NCBI GenBank assembly: GCA_013141075.1
Contig: JABFRQ010000005.1
Span: 310,001-374,000, forward strand
DNA length: 64,000 bases
Direction: 5' to 3'
Origin: Methylotenera sp.
Lineage (GTDB): Bacteria; Pseudomonadota; Gammaproteobacteria; Burkholderiales; Methylophilaceae
How positions within the stretch are numbered: position 1 is the stretch's first letter; the number at the start of each line of letters is the position of its first letter. Shown here one piece after another: positions 8,007-15,540 of the stretch. The notes below the pieces were generated by a model that saw nothing but the letters and a program-made list of their open reading frames with translations, did no database searches and had not been told where the DNA came from. The position numbers were made by a program, and so were the translations under genes.

Positions 8007-8534
8007 ATGTCTAAAAAAATAATTTTACCTATTCTGTTAATTGGTTTGCTTGGTGGGTGCGCTGCACCAGCAACAAAAGAATCCATGATTGTTAGGCCTA
8101 ATGCGACTTCTACGCCAATTAAGGCTGAGCAAAAAGGCAAATTTGTTGTAAAAAATGTGGGTGGTGGTAGTGTTACTAACCCAATGTGGACTTCTCAAGT
8201 AAGTAAAGAGGCCTTTGATGCGGCGCTGAAGGAGTCATTAGCCACTGCGGGGTACACATCAGATGCTCCCTTAGATGGCCAATATAAAATTGATGCCGAT
8301 TTGGTCACACTTAAGCAGCCAATGTTTGGTTTAACTTTTGACGTGGTTTCTACTGTGAATTATCGAATTTATAAAGATGCGTTTGAAAAAATAATGTCCA
8401 TTACTGCGACAGGAACAGCGACTACTTCTGATGCATTTGTAGGGATGACGCGATTGAAAATTGCTAATGAGAAATCTATGCAGCAAAATATTGCGGAATT
8501 TATTAAACAGCTTGCTGCGAGTGATATTAAGTAA
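8007..8534 (+). CDS. Predicted lipoprotein of unknown function
   Basis: This 175-residue protein begins MSKKIILPILLIGLLGGCAAP, a lipoprotein signal with lipobox LLGGC, so the mature protein should be attached to a membrane facing the periplasm. The remainder (EAFDAALKESLATAGY, then a TFDVVSTVNYRI strand and TSDAFVGMTRLKIANEKSMQQNIAEFIKQL) resembles the small alpha/beta lipoproteins found in many Gram-negatives; I cannot name a family. The ATG at 8007 is preferred to the GTG at 8001 because AGGGG lies just upstream of it and would overlap the GTG. It is monocistronic and bracketed by family A repeats at 7787 and 8538. Confidence 0.75.
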   Translation: MSKKIILPILLIGLLGGCAAPATKESMIVRPNATSTPIKAEQKGKFVVKNVGGGSVTNPMWTSQVSKEAFDAALKESLATAGYTSDAPLDGQYKIDADLVTLKQPMFGLTFDVVSTVNYRIYKDAFEKIMSITATGTATTSDAFVGMTRLKIANEKSMQQNIAEFIKQLAASDIK

Positions 8535-8537
8535 TAC

Positions 8538-8576
8538 ATGCTCTGCGAGGCAGTATCCATGCGGGTCGCAGGGCAT
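8538..8576 (+). repeat. Family A hairpin repeat, copy 2 (forward)
   Basis: ATGCTCTGCGA pairs with TCGCAGGGCAT (one G-T wobble) around the core GGCAGTATCCATGCGGG. It begins three bases after the lipoprotein stop codon, so it could serve as that gene's 3' end structure. Confidence 0.8.
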
Positions 8577-8626
8577 CGGTTTTATGCTTAAATACATGCT
8601 TATTTCAACTTAATTTAAAGCGCATT

Positions 8627-8908
8627 ATGTTCACCTTGCCTTCGGTTTGGAATATTGTCATTTCTACCATCGTGTTTGTAATTGCGGCTTGGTATTTTCA
8701 CAGATGGTTGCAAGCGCATGGTTTGCCTAAGGGTATGACGCGTGGCTTATTGGTATTTGTGTTGGCGTATGCGGTTTCTTGGGCGTCTGGCGCGCTGGTA
8801 GATTGGTCGCGTGAAAAAATGTATGGCCCTGAGCCTGTATCGCAAACGCAAAAAAACTTAAATGAGGCGCTTGATTTATTAAAAACGAATGGCATTACGC
8901 TGCCATAA
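8627..8908 (+). CDS. Small membrane protein, unknown function
   Basis: This 93-residue protein has two predicted membrane helices (about residues 8-25, NIVISTIVFVIAAWYF, and 38-57, TRGLLVFVLAYAVSWASGAL) joined by a short basic loop, and a soluble, charged C-terminus (REKMYGPEPVSQTQKNLNEALDLLKTN). No family is recognised. The ATG at 8627 lies 92 bp after the lipoprotein gene with family A copy 2 in between, so it is probably transcribed separately. Its codon use matches the clearly real genes. Confidence 0.65.
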   Translation: MFTLPSVWNIVISTIVFVIAAWYFHRWLQAHGLPKGMTRGLLVFVLAYAVSWASGALVDWSREKMYGPEPVSQTQKNLNEALDLLKTNGITLP

Positions 8909-8959
8909 AGGTAAATTAGTTTAAAAATTACATATTATTTTAGCTTTATTCAATCAAGC

Positions 8960-8989
8960 TTGGAAAATATTGAAAATTTCAGGTAATAT
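8960..8989 (+). promoter_or_regulatory. Predicted promoter of the tRNA-Val/tRNA-Asp unit
   Basis: TTGGAA (8960-8965), 18 bp, TAATAT (8984-8989), followed by a GC-rich discriminator (GCGCACC) of the kind seen at stringently controlled stable-RNA promoters. Confidence 0.45.
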
Positions 8990-9010
8990 GCGCACCTCGT
9001 TAGTTAGGCA

Positions 9011-9086
9011 GGGTGCTTAGCTCAGTTGGTAGAGCGTCGCCCTTACAAGGCGAATGTCAGCGGTTCGACCCCGTTAGCACCCACCA
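9011..9086 (+). tRNA. tRNA-Val (anticodon UAC)
   Basis: A full cloverleaf of 76 bases with encoded CCA. The acceptor stem GGGTGCT/AGCACCC, D arm GCTC/GAGC, anticodon loop CTTACAA (anticodon TAC at 9044-9046) and TTCGACC T-loop are all present. Confidence 0.96.
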
Positions 9087-9176
9087 AAAATATTGCATTT
9101 GTGACGAATCGCCGCTTGGGTTTTTTATTGAGTGAGCAATTTTAATTGCATTTTTTAATACAAACGAATTGTTTTA

Positions 9177-9253
9177 GGAGTGGTAGTTCAGTTGGTTAGA
9201 ATACCTGCCTGTCACGCAGGGGGTCGCGGGTTCGAGTCCCGTCCGCTCCGCCA
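9177..9253 (+). tRNA. tRNA-Asp (anticodon GUC)
   Basis: A full cloverleaf of 77 bases with encoded CCA. The acceptor stem GGAGTGG/CCGCTCC (one T-G pair), anticodon loop CTGTCAC and T-loop TTCGAGT are present. It lies 90 bp after tRNA-Val, a common pairing in betaproteobacteria. Confidence 0.96.
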
Positions 9254-9261
9254 TCAAATTT

Positions 9262-9289
9262 AACGATGGGCAATTTTTGCCCATCGTTT
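9262..9289 (+). terminator. Terminator-like hairpin after the tRNAs
   Basis: AACGATGGGCAA (9262-9273) pairs perfectly with TTGCCCATCGTT (9278-9289) around a 4-base loop, 8 bp past tRNA-Asp. The T-tract is short. Confidence 0.65.
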
Positions 9290-9316
9290 ATCTACAAGCT
9301 TAATCTAAATTTTTAC

Positions 9317-9496
9317 TTATATTGATGAATAATAACGTGCAATTCTAGCTTGTATAGGCTCGTCTGAAATTTTAGACATTTCATCAGCTGGCATTTTTTT
9401 AGAAATTGTATCTGTGCCACTAAGGCCGCCTGTTGAGCGCTGATTGATTGGCATTTGCGTATTTAAAAATGCTTGTTGCTTAAGCTTGTTTGACAT
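9317..9496 (-). CDS. Possible 59-residue hypothetical protein
   Basis: An open frame on the minus strand encodes a 59-residue hydrophilic peptide starting MSNKLKQQAFLNTQ and ending RIARYYSSI. It has no membrane segment or recognised motif. Composition and codon use look like a small real protein, and it lies alone between the tRNA unit and a predicted small RNA. The ribosome site is weak (a purine-poor AGCCACC region before the ATG), so it remains tentative. Confidence 0.4.
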   Translation of the reverse strand: MSNKLKQQAFLNTQMPINQRSTGGLSGTDTISKKMPADEMSKISDEPIQARIARYYSSI

Positions 9497-9781
9497 GGTG
9501 GCTTATTTAATAAAATGATGATAATTGTAAATATGCAAACTTTATGCCAATGGCCTGGATTACTTTAAAACATTTAACGCATTGTTTTTATTGAGCTAAA
9601 TATTTTAAATAAACATAATTAAAACAAAATAGTGTTGAACATTCGATAGGCCTGTTGAGTTATCGGCAAATGTGATGGTTGAGTGCGAATAAGTCAGCAA
9701 TGAGCCGCTAAAATTTTTGGGCATTGTGCGCATATTTTAGGTTGTAATTACTAAATATTGGGTGTATAAATTAGGTGTAGT

Positions 9782-9810
9782 TTGAGTGCAAGTTTCAGAA
9801 AATGTATCTT
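9782..9810 (+). promoter_or_regulatory. Predicted promoter of a structured small RNA
   Basis: TTGAGT (9782-9787), exactly 17 bp, TATCTT (9805-9810). No open reading frame of note begins downstream before the strong hairpin at 9911-9938. Confidence 0.4.
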
Positions 9811-9816
9811 TGTATG

Positions 9817-9942
9817 GAGATGCTTATCGACACTTCAGTAGTTTACACATTCTAGGTTTTACCCAAGCCAGTCCAAACGCTGGCATATTCGGCAGCCCAT
9901 AAGCCGACAAATAACGCCGCTTTTATGCGGCGTTATTACTTT
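9817..9942 (+). ncRNA. Candidate small RNA with three consecutive hairpins
   Basis: In a gene-free stretch of about 520 bp, a plausible sigma-70 promoter is followed by three stems in a row: GCCAG/CTGGC (9867-9884), TCGGC/GCCGA (9889-9908) and AATAACGCCGC/GCGGCGTTATT (9911-9938, 11 perfect base pairs, loop TTTTAT), ending in TTATTACTTT. The predicted transcript is about 125 nt. I do not recognise an RNA family, and expression is inferred. Confidence 0.4.
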
Positions 9943-9960
9943 CAAGAGATACCTTGCAGG

Positions 9961-10005
9961 CACTGCCCTGTGAGCCGCATGGATATTGCCTCGCAGAGCA
10001 GTGCT
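9961..10005 (-). repeat. Family A hairpin repeat, copy 3 (reverse)
   Basis: GCACTGCCCTGTGAG (9961-9975) pairs, with two mismatches, with CTCGCAGAGCAGTGC (9991-10005) around a loop whose reverse complement is the family core. TTTTT follows at 10006. It lies just past the end of the minus-strand gene at 10020. Confidence 0.8.
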
Positions 10006-10019
10006 TTTTGATGCAAAAA

Positions 10020-10202
10020 CTACGGTATGCCAATGACTTTTAGGTATTCTTCAAGCGTGATTGCAAGGTGTTCAAGCGAGGCTTTTAGCTCGTTGTGCGG
10101 CACGTTGGCGTTAGCATGTTGTTGTTCTAGTAATGATTTATGTTTTTCAATCGCTTTTACATGCGCATCAAGCTTGGTTTTTGGTGAGTCGTTGTTGGTC
10201 AT
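10020..10202 (-). CDS. Small helical hypothetical protein (60 aa)
   Basis: This 60-residue, charged, wholly helical protein (TKLDAHVKAIEKHKSLLEQQH, then LKASLEHLAITLEEYLKVIG) has coiled-coil character and no membrane segment. A good ribosome site (AGGAG eight bases before the ATG) supports translation. It starts 38 bp downstream of the DUF1993 gene on the same strand and may share its transcript. No function is recognised. Confidence 0.65.
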   Translation of the reverse strand: MTNNDSPKTKLDAHVKAIEKHKSLLEQQHANANVPHNELKASLEHLAITLEEYLKVIGIP

Positions 10203-10240
10203 GGTTTATTCTCCTGTAAGTGTTTTTTAAATTGCCTTAC

Positions 10241-10747
10241 TTATTTTCTAGGCCCTAGAAAATCTGGCTTACCTAGCTCCACGCCGTTGTGGCGCAAAAT
10301 GTTGTAAGCGGTAGTCACATGAAAATACACGTTCGGTAGCACCCACGTGAGCAGGTAACTTTGCCCAGTAAAGTTGAGATCTATTTTTCGTATGGTAATG
10401 GTGATGTCGCGGGTTTCACAGCCTTCCATCTGCGCGGGGCTTATGGTTTCAATAAAGGCGATGGTTTTGGCAATGCGTGCGTATAGTTCGCCAAAGGTGG
10501 TTTCGGTATCTTCATATTTTGGAATTTCTAACCCAGCTAGCCTTGCAGCCGCGCCCTTGCTCATGTCCGTGGCAATTTGCACTTGGCGTATTAGCGGGTA
10601 CATATCAGGATAAAGGCGTGAATTAAGCAATACGCTATGCTCAATGTTTTTTGCATCGGCGTGTTCTTCAGCTTTTTTAAGTAAGTTTGCTAGGTTGCTT
10701 AAAGTGCGTTTTAGCGGTGGAATGGTGGTTTCAAACATGCTTGGCAT
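10241..10747 (-). CDS. DUF1993 family protein (DinB-like fold)
   Basis: This 168-residue protein matches the DUF1993 family, whose members adopt a DinB/YfiT-like four-helix bundle and mostly lack an assigned function. Visible family features are the N-terminal FETTIPPLKRTLSNLANLLKKAEEHA helix, the LYPDMYPLIRQVQIATDMSKGAAARLAG segment and the C-terminal NVYFHVTTAYNILRHNGVELGKPDFLG, where FH..TAY..LR..G is a hallmark. AAGGA lies nine bases before the ATG. A small helical protein follows in the same direction. Confidence 0.85.
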   Translation of the reverse strand: MPSMFETTIPPLKRTLSNLANLLKKAEEHADAKNIEHSVLLNSRLYPDMYPLIRQVQIATDMSKGAAARLAGLEIPKYEDTETTFGELYARIAKTIAFIETISPAQMEGCETRDITITIRKIDLNFTGQSYLLTWVLPNVYFHVTTAYNILRHNGVELGKPDFLGPRK

Positions 10748-10794
10748 TTTGTGGAATCCTTAAAAATAAACGGGCTTTAAATACGTGTAATGCT

Positions 10795-10830
10795 CAGTAT
10801 AAGCTTATTTTTAGACAAGCGCTTATACTG
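10795..10830. promoter_or_regulatory. 10-bp inverted repeat upstream of the DUF1993 gene
   Basis: CAGTATAAGC (10795-10804) and GCTTATACTG (10821-10830) are perfect inverted copies with a 16-base spacer, about 50 bp upstream of the DUF1993 start. It could be an operator or a hairpin. The rest of 10831-11026 shows no gene. Confidence 0.35.
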
Positions 10831-11026
10831 AAATTTTCTGAACGATAGCGCTAAATGTCACTCGAAAAGATGATATCTCGTGTTATTTGAGTTGTGAAAT
10901 AACCGTTCAAGTTGATGTAAATCAAGGTGTTGAATACGCTTTAAATATTATGATGCGACTTTGCTGTGTGATGTAGTTTGGTCAAAAGCAAGTTTGAGTG
11001 TTGTTCATAACAATTAGGAGAGCAAT

Positions 11027-11122
11027 ATGTTATTTCTAGGATGGCAAGGCATTTATACTTTTGTAGGTTTGGTTGTTTTTATTGTTTTATTGTTATATGG
11101 TTTTTCTAAAATAACCAAATAA
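11027..11122 (+). CDS. Single-helix membrane mini-protein (31 aa)
   Basis: A 31-residue peptide starts MLFLGWQGIYTFVG and carries one membrane helix (TFVGLVVFIVLLLYGF), ending in a basic tail (SKITK). AGGAG lies six bases before the ATG. It resembles the short hydrophobic proteins common in enterobacterial and betaproteobacterial genomes. No name is assigned. Confidence 0.5.
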   Translation: MLFLGWQGIYTFVGLVVFIVLLLYGFSKITK

Positions 11123-11250
11123 TTTGAGATAAGCTAAGTGGTTGGCGCCTGCCTTAAAGCAGCCGTGTAATTTAGTTTTATGAAAATAATTTACCTAACA
11201 TTAACGCATCAGCCTATGATGAAGCCACATTAAACGATAGGAGAATTACA

Positions 11251-11370
11251 ATGGCTAAAGGTCAAATTAAAAGTAATAAAGAAACAAAAAAACCGAAAAA
11301 AAGTAAAGAAACGGTGGTGCCAAGTGGCTCAATTATTCCAACGAAATCAAGCACGCCGCCTAAAAAATAA
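11251..11370 (+). CDS. Lysine-rich small protein (39 aa)
   Basis: A 39-residue, very basic peptide begins MAKGQIKSNKETKKPKKSKE and ends with a Pro/Ser/Thr-rich tail. A strong ribosome site (AGGAG) lies seven bases upstream and a near-perfect terminator follows, so the unit looks like a real minimal gene. Similar MAKGQ...KKPKK proteins occur in other proteobacteria as conserved hypotheticals; this is from memory and unconfirmed. Confidence 0.6.
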   Translation: MAKGQIKSNKETKKPKKSKETVVPSGSIIPTKSSTPPKK

Positions 11371-11398
11371 GTAGTCAATATTGCGTTAATTCAAATTA

Positions 11399-11435
11399 AA
11401 AATGCCCGCCATACTTTACGTATGGCGGGCATTTT
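11399..11435. terminator. Bidirectional Rho-independent terminator
   Basis: AAAATGCCCGCCATAC (11399-11414) and its perfect complement (11420-11435) form a 16-bp stem with a 5-base loop, between the convergent 39-aa gene and the permease gene. Confidence 0.9.
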
Positions 11436-11458
11436 CATTTAACTTAAAGCCGTAAAAA

Positions 11459-12940
11459 CTATTCTTTAATTGCTGGTGGGCCTTTAAAGCGTTTGTTTTC
11501 ACCGAATATAAACCAAAATATCGCCATGACAAAGAGCATCAAAACAGCTAAGTAGAGCACTTTTTGATTAGGCGGTTGCATACCAACGTATGCCAGTAAT
11601 GAACCACCAAGTACTGCAAGTATGCCGATAAGTTTTGAAAGGCCACCAAGATTGAATGGGCCTTTGTGCTTCCAAGTTTTACCTTCTGCCAAAATGCCAG
11701 CAGCCGTTGGCATAATGTAAGAGATATACAAAAACACTGCGCAACCAACTGCTAATACACTAAACGCCGCAGCATATAAGGTAGCCACAATCGCTAAAAT
11801 TGCTGAAACCCAAACAGCGGTGACTGGCGTTTTTAGGGTTGGGTGCACTTTACGTAGCGCGTCTGAAGCGGGTAAACCGCCATCTCGCGCGAAAGCAAAC
11901 ATCATGCGTGAGGTTGAAGTTAAGCAAGCCAAACCGCATAAAAAGTTTACCAAGAAAATGCCTAAGCCTAATACTGCTTTTAGCATTGGCGGCAATGTAC
12001 CTAATAAAACATCAAAAAAGCCGAAGCCTTGTTTTACGCCTGTAGCTACATCTGGCATCACCAATACAAATGTACAAATCATTACATAGCCAAAAATTGC
12101 TGAGTAAATAACAGAACTCACAATGCCTTTTGGCACGGCTCTAGCAGCATCGCGGGTTTCTTCAGCCGTGTGTGCAGAGGCGTCAAAACCTGTAATGGTG
12201 TAAACCGCCAGTAATAGGCCTAGCAAAAATGGCATGACCATACCTTCTGATGCTGGCCATACGCTACCTTCAGCGCCAGTAAAGTTGGTGAAGGTGAAAA
12301 GCCGTGAAAAATCTAGCGGCGTTTGGTTGTAAGCCAGTAAAGATAAAGTAAGTATGCCGCCGATGGCCATAATTAAATAGCCAGCAAGATCGGTGATTTT
12401 AGTGGTGAACTTTGGAAAGCGATAAATGAGTATCGCCTGTAAAGCTGTGAAAGCCGTGATGTAAAGTACTTGGTGCATATAACCATACCCTGAAACATCA
12501 ATGCCTAAAATTGGCGCGGCTAAGCCTTTAAAGAAAAAGTCATACACGCCAAAATTAACCGATGCCACTACAAAAATCAGGCCAAGTAAATTAAACCAAG
12601 CAGTCACCCAGCCATAGCCTTTGCCGCCTAAAATTGAACCCCAGTGATACAAGCCGCCAGCAGTTGGGTAGCTAGATGAAATTTGCGCCATTGCCAATGC
12701 AACAATAGTTGCAAACGCCGCGCCTACCAGCCAACCTATACCAACAGAAGCGCCGCCACCAGCACCAAGCGCTAGCGGAAATGCTGAAATTCCCCCTGCT
12801 AAAATACAAATAATTGAAAAAGAAATCGCAAAGTTAGAAAAGCCGCCCATGTGACGGTGTAACTCTTGCTCATAACCCATTTTTTTTAGTTCTGCGGCAT
12901 CTTGTGCCGCTGCCGTGCTTGCATGCTGTGTATCACTCAT
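11459..12940 (-). CDS. APC-superfamily amine/amino acid permease, likely ethanolamine-linked
   Basis: This 493-residue inner-membrane transporter has about twelve membrane helices. It begins with the family motif GYEQELHRHMGGFSNFAISFSIICILAGG, followed by SSYPTAGGLYHWGS and GFDASAHTAEETRDAARAVPKGI, the signature of the choline/GABA/amino-acid (ACT/BAT1-like) branch of the APC superfamily. It is divergent from eutBC, with a 277-bp shared control region, so uptake of ethanolamine or a related amine is a reasonable inference from context; the sequence branch differs from the classic eat/EutH permeases. The ATG at 12940 has AAGGGG a short distance upstream. Confidence 0.85.
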   Translation of the reverse strand: MSDTQHASTAAAQDAAELKKMGYEQELHRHMGGFSNFAISFSIICILAGGISAFPLALGAGGGASVGIGWLVGAAFATIVALAMAQISSSYPTAGGLYHWGSILGGKGYGWVTAWFNLLGLIFVVASVNFGVYDFFFKGLAAPILGIDVSGYGYMHQVLYITAFTALQAILIYRFPKFTTKITDLAGYLIMAIGGILTLSLLAYNQTPLDFSRLFTFTNFTGAEGSVWPASEGMVMPFLLGLLLAVYTITGFDASAHTAEETRDAARAVPKGIVSSVIYSAIFGYVMICTFVLVMPDVATGVKQGFGFFDVLLGTLPPMLKAVLGLGIFLVNFLCGLACLTSTSRMMFAFARDGGLPASDALRKVHPTLKTPVTAVWVSAILAIVATLYAAAFSVLAVGCAVFLYISYIMPTAAGILAEGKTWKHKGPFNLGGLSKLIGILAVLGGSLLAYVGMQPPNQKVLYLAVLMLFVMAIFWFIFGENKRFKGPPAIKE

Positions 12941-13217
12941 TTTCTTACCCCTTGTCGAAATTGGTGCTTTTATGAAAAGTACAGGTCATTGTGGTCATTT
13001 GAACATTTAAAACAATTTTGCATTTAAAGCAATTTAAATAGTACGCTCATTTTTTAAACTTATGTTCAGTATCAAACTATAAATTCATCGCGCAGTAAAG
13101 CAAGAGCCATTTTTTTAAAGACATTGGTACCACATTGCTTTGCATAAATGCACCTTGCGAAGGCGCAAATAATAAGCGCATAATAAAACGTGCAACGTTA
13201 AGCTAAAGTAAAAACAC
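12941..13217. promoter_or_regulatory. Divergent control region of permease and eutBC
   Basis: A 277-bp AT-rich gap must carry both promoters. I see no clear operator palindrome or riboswitch. TTGGTACC-ACAT-TGCTTT at about 13123-13140 resembles a sigma-54 site but is one base short in spacing. Confidence 0.35.
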
Positions 13218-14618
13218 ATGGCAAGCTACAACTACATCGCAGGCACGCATACCTATCAGTTTGCTGATTTAAAAGAGGTGCTCGCCAAGGCAACACCAGC
13301 GCGGTCTGGCGACTACCTTGCAGGTGTGGCAGCAGAAACTTACGCAGAGCGCATGGCCGCCAGAATGTGCTTGGCGGCAACGCCATTGAAGCGCTTTTTG
13401 GAAGAGTTGATAATTCCGTATGAAGCTGATGAAGTTACGCGGCTGATTGTAGATACGCACGATAAACAAGCTTTTGCAGAAATCAGCCATTTAACCGTGG
13501 GTGATTTTAGAGATTGGCTGTTGTCAGACATAGCAGATTCAGCCACCCTAAAGCGAGTTGCCGCTGGCATTACGCCCGAAATGGCGGCGGCGGTGAGCAA
13601 AATTATGCGCAACCAAGATTTGATTTTGGTTGCTAAAAAATGCCATGTGATCACAGCTTTTAGAAACACCATCGGCCTGCCAGGCCATATTTCAGTGCGC
13701 TTACAACCTAATCACCCCACGGACGACATGCGCGGCATTGCTGCTTCAATGCTTGATGGTTTGCTCTATGGCGCGGGCGATGCGGTCATCGGCATCAATC
13801 CCGCCACCGATAGCCTGCCCGCGCTGATGGATTTGTATTACATGGTAGATGAAGTCATCAACCAATACGAAATCCCCACGCAATCTTGCATTCTTACGCA
13901 TGTGACCAATCAAATTCAGCTTATTGAGCGCGGTGCGCCTGTGGATTTAGTGTTTCAATCTATAGCAGGCACAGAAAAAGCCAATAAAAGCTTTGGCATT
14001 GATATTGCACTGTTGAAGGAGGCGCAATCGGCGGCTTTGTCCTTAAATCGCGGAACTGTTGGCAATAATGTGATGTATTTTGAAACTGGCCAAGGCTCGG
14101 TTTTGTCCGCCAATGCCAATTTTGGCGTTGACCAACAAACCTGCGAAGCTCGTGCTTACGCCGTTGCGCGGCATTTGTCGCCATTGTTGACCAACACCGT
14201 GGTTGGTTTCATTGGGCCTGAATATTTATACGACGGCAAACAAATCATCCGCGCAGGGCTAGAAGACCACTTTTGCGGAAAATTACTCGGCGTGCCGCTT
14301 GGTTGCGACGTATGTTACACCAACCACGCCGAAGCCGACCAAGACGATATGGATACGCTAATGACCCTGCTCGCCACAGCTGGACTCACTTTCATTATGG
14401 GTATACCTGGTGCGGACGATATTATGCTTAACTACCAAACCACGTCTTTCCACGATGCGCTGTATCTACGCAAAGTGCTAGGCTTAAAAGCCGCACCAGA
14501 GTTTGAAGTGTGGCTTAAAAAAATGCATATTATGGATGCACAAGGCAATGTTCAGCCCATTACACAAGCGCATCACATGCTGCAAAATATGCCGAAACAT
14601 TTGCTGAACACGGCATGA
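13218..14618 (+). CDS. eutB: Ethanolamine ammonia-lyase large subunit
   Basis: EutB is the catalytic TIM-barrel subunit of the adenosylcobalamin-dependent enzyme that splits ethanolamine into acetaldehyde and ammonia. The 466-residue length fits (about 453 in enterobacteria). Recognisable stretches include FREANE-zone equivalents such as LGDFRDWLLSDIAD, RNTIGLPGHISVRLQPNHPTDD, the NPATDS motif and the C-terminal GIPGADDIMLNYQTTSFHD. It starts 277 bp from the divergent permease. The ribosome site is weak. No eutA reactivase or microcompartment gene flanks the pair, so this is the stand-alone nitrogen-scavenging form. Assignment is firm. Confidence 0.95.
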   Translation: MASYNYIAGTHTYQFADLKEVLAKATPARSGDYLAGVAAETYAERMAARMCLAATPLKRFLEELIIPYEADEVTRLIVDTHDKQAFAEISHLTVGDFRDWLLSDIADSATLKRVAAGITPEMAAAVSKIMRNQDLILVAKKCHVITAFRNTIGLPGHISVRLQPNHPTDDMRGIAASMLDGLLYGAGDAVIGINPATDSLPALMDLYYMVDEVINQYEIPTQSCILTHVTNQIQLIERGAPVDLVFQSIAGTEKANKSFGIDIALLKEAQSAALSLNRGTVGNNVMYFETGQGSVLSANANFGVDQQTCEARAYAVARHLSPLLTNTVVGFIGPEYLYDGKQIIRAGLEDHFCGKLLGVPLGCDVCYTNHAEADQDDMDTLMTLLATAGLTFIMGIPGADDIMLNYQTTSFHDALYLRKVLGLKAAPEFEVWLKKMHIMDAQGNVQPITQAHHMLQNMPKHLLNTA

Positions 14619-14629
14619 TTATTTCCTTC

Positions 14630-14698
14630 TGTCATTCTGACGTAGGACAGAATCTGTTTACACTATTTCCTAGATTGCGGGTCGTGCCCGCAATGACA
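14630..14698 (+). repeat. Composite palindromic repeat (family B) between eutB and eutC
   Basis: ATTCTG...CAGAAT (14634-14653) and ATTGCGGG...CCCGCAAT (14674-14694) lie between TGTCATT (14630) and AATGACA ends. It has the same two-hairpin layout and termini as the copy between nrdJa and nrdJb, and fills the eutB-eutC gap. Confidence 0.8.
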
Positions 14699-14710
14699 AG
14701 GTGAAAAATA

Positions 14711-15520
14711 ATGACTAAAAAACCAAATACAACAACGCTAGAACATCAATCTACTGACCCGTGGCAGCAACTCAAAACCTTCACCCGCGCCCGTATTGCG
14801 CTGGGTCGCGTAGGCAGCAGTTTACCCACCAGTGAAGTGCTAGATTTCGGCCTAGCGCACGCCATGGCGCGCGATGCCGTGCATTTAGCACTAGATGTGG
14901 ACGCGCTTGAAGCTGATATTAACGCCCAGCAATTTAGCACCATAAAAGTAAAAAGCATGGCGCTGGACCGCGCTAGCTATTTGCTACGCCCAGATTGGGG
15001 GCGCAGATTGCACGAGCAAAGTTTGATGCGCTTACAAAATCTAAGTCAAACTAAACCAATCGATTTTTTAATCGTGGTTGGCGATGGCTTATCTTCACTC
15101 GCCGTGGCGCGGCATGTAGCGCCTTTGCTGGCAGAAATACGTAAACTTTTACCTGAAGATTGGCACACGGGCCCCGTAGTGATTACCTCGCAGGCACGCG
15201 TAGCTATTGGCGATGAAATTGGCCAAGCATTGAATGCGCGCATGGTTGCTATGCTAATTGGCGAACGCCCAGGCTTAAGTTCGCCAGATAGTTTGGGTAT
15301 TTATCTGACCTTTAAGCCAAAACTTGGCCTAAGCGATGCAGATCGAAATTGCATCTCAAATGTGCGCCCAGAGGGCTTGCAATATGCCGCTGCAGCTAAA
15401 AAATTGGTTTGGTTGGCCAAAGAAGCGATGCGCTTAAAAGTAACTGGCGTTGCATTAAAAGATGAAAGTGATGCGCAAGAAATTGGCAGCCAAGCTTCGC
15501 TTGAACTGCCAAAGGCGTAA
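14711..15520 (+). CDS. eutC: Ethanolamine ammonia-lyase small subunit
   Basis: EutC binds adenosylcobalamin together with EutB in the ammonia-lyase oligomer. The 269-residue protein shows the family pattern TRARIALGRVGSSLPTSEVLDFGLAHAMARDAVH, then DFLIVVGDGLSSLAVARHVAPLL and MLIGERPGLSSPDSLGIYLTFKP. AAGGTGA lies six to seven bases before the ATG. It is 92 bp after eutB, the gap being almost entirely a palindromic repeat. The last ~25 residues are a charged tail not seen in the enterobacterial protein. Confidence 0.95.
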   Translation: MTKKPNTTTLEHQSTDPWQQLKTFTRARIALGRVGSSLPTSEVLDFGLAHAMARDAVHLALDVDALEADINAQQFSTIKVKSMALDRASYLLRPDWGRRLHEQSLMRLQNLSQTKPIDFLIVVGDGLSSLAVARHVAPLLAEIRKLLPEDWHTGPVVITSQARVAIGDEIGQALNARMVAMLIGERPGLSSPDSLGIYLTFKPKLGLSDADRNCISNVRPEGLQYAAAAKKLVWLAKEAMRLKVTGVALKDESDAQEIGSQASLELPKA

Positions 15521-15540
15521 ACCCTACGAGGGTAAAAACC

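Noticed and set aside
13123-13140. Sigma-54 promoter upstream of eutB
   Set aside because: GG to GC spacing is one base short of the strict sigma-54 requirement.
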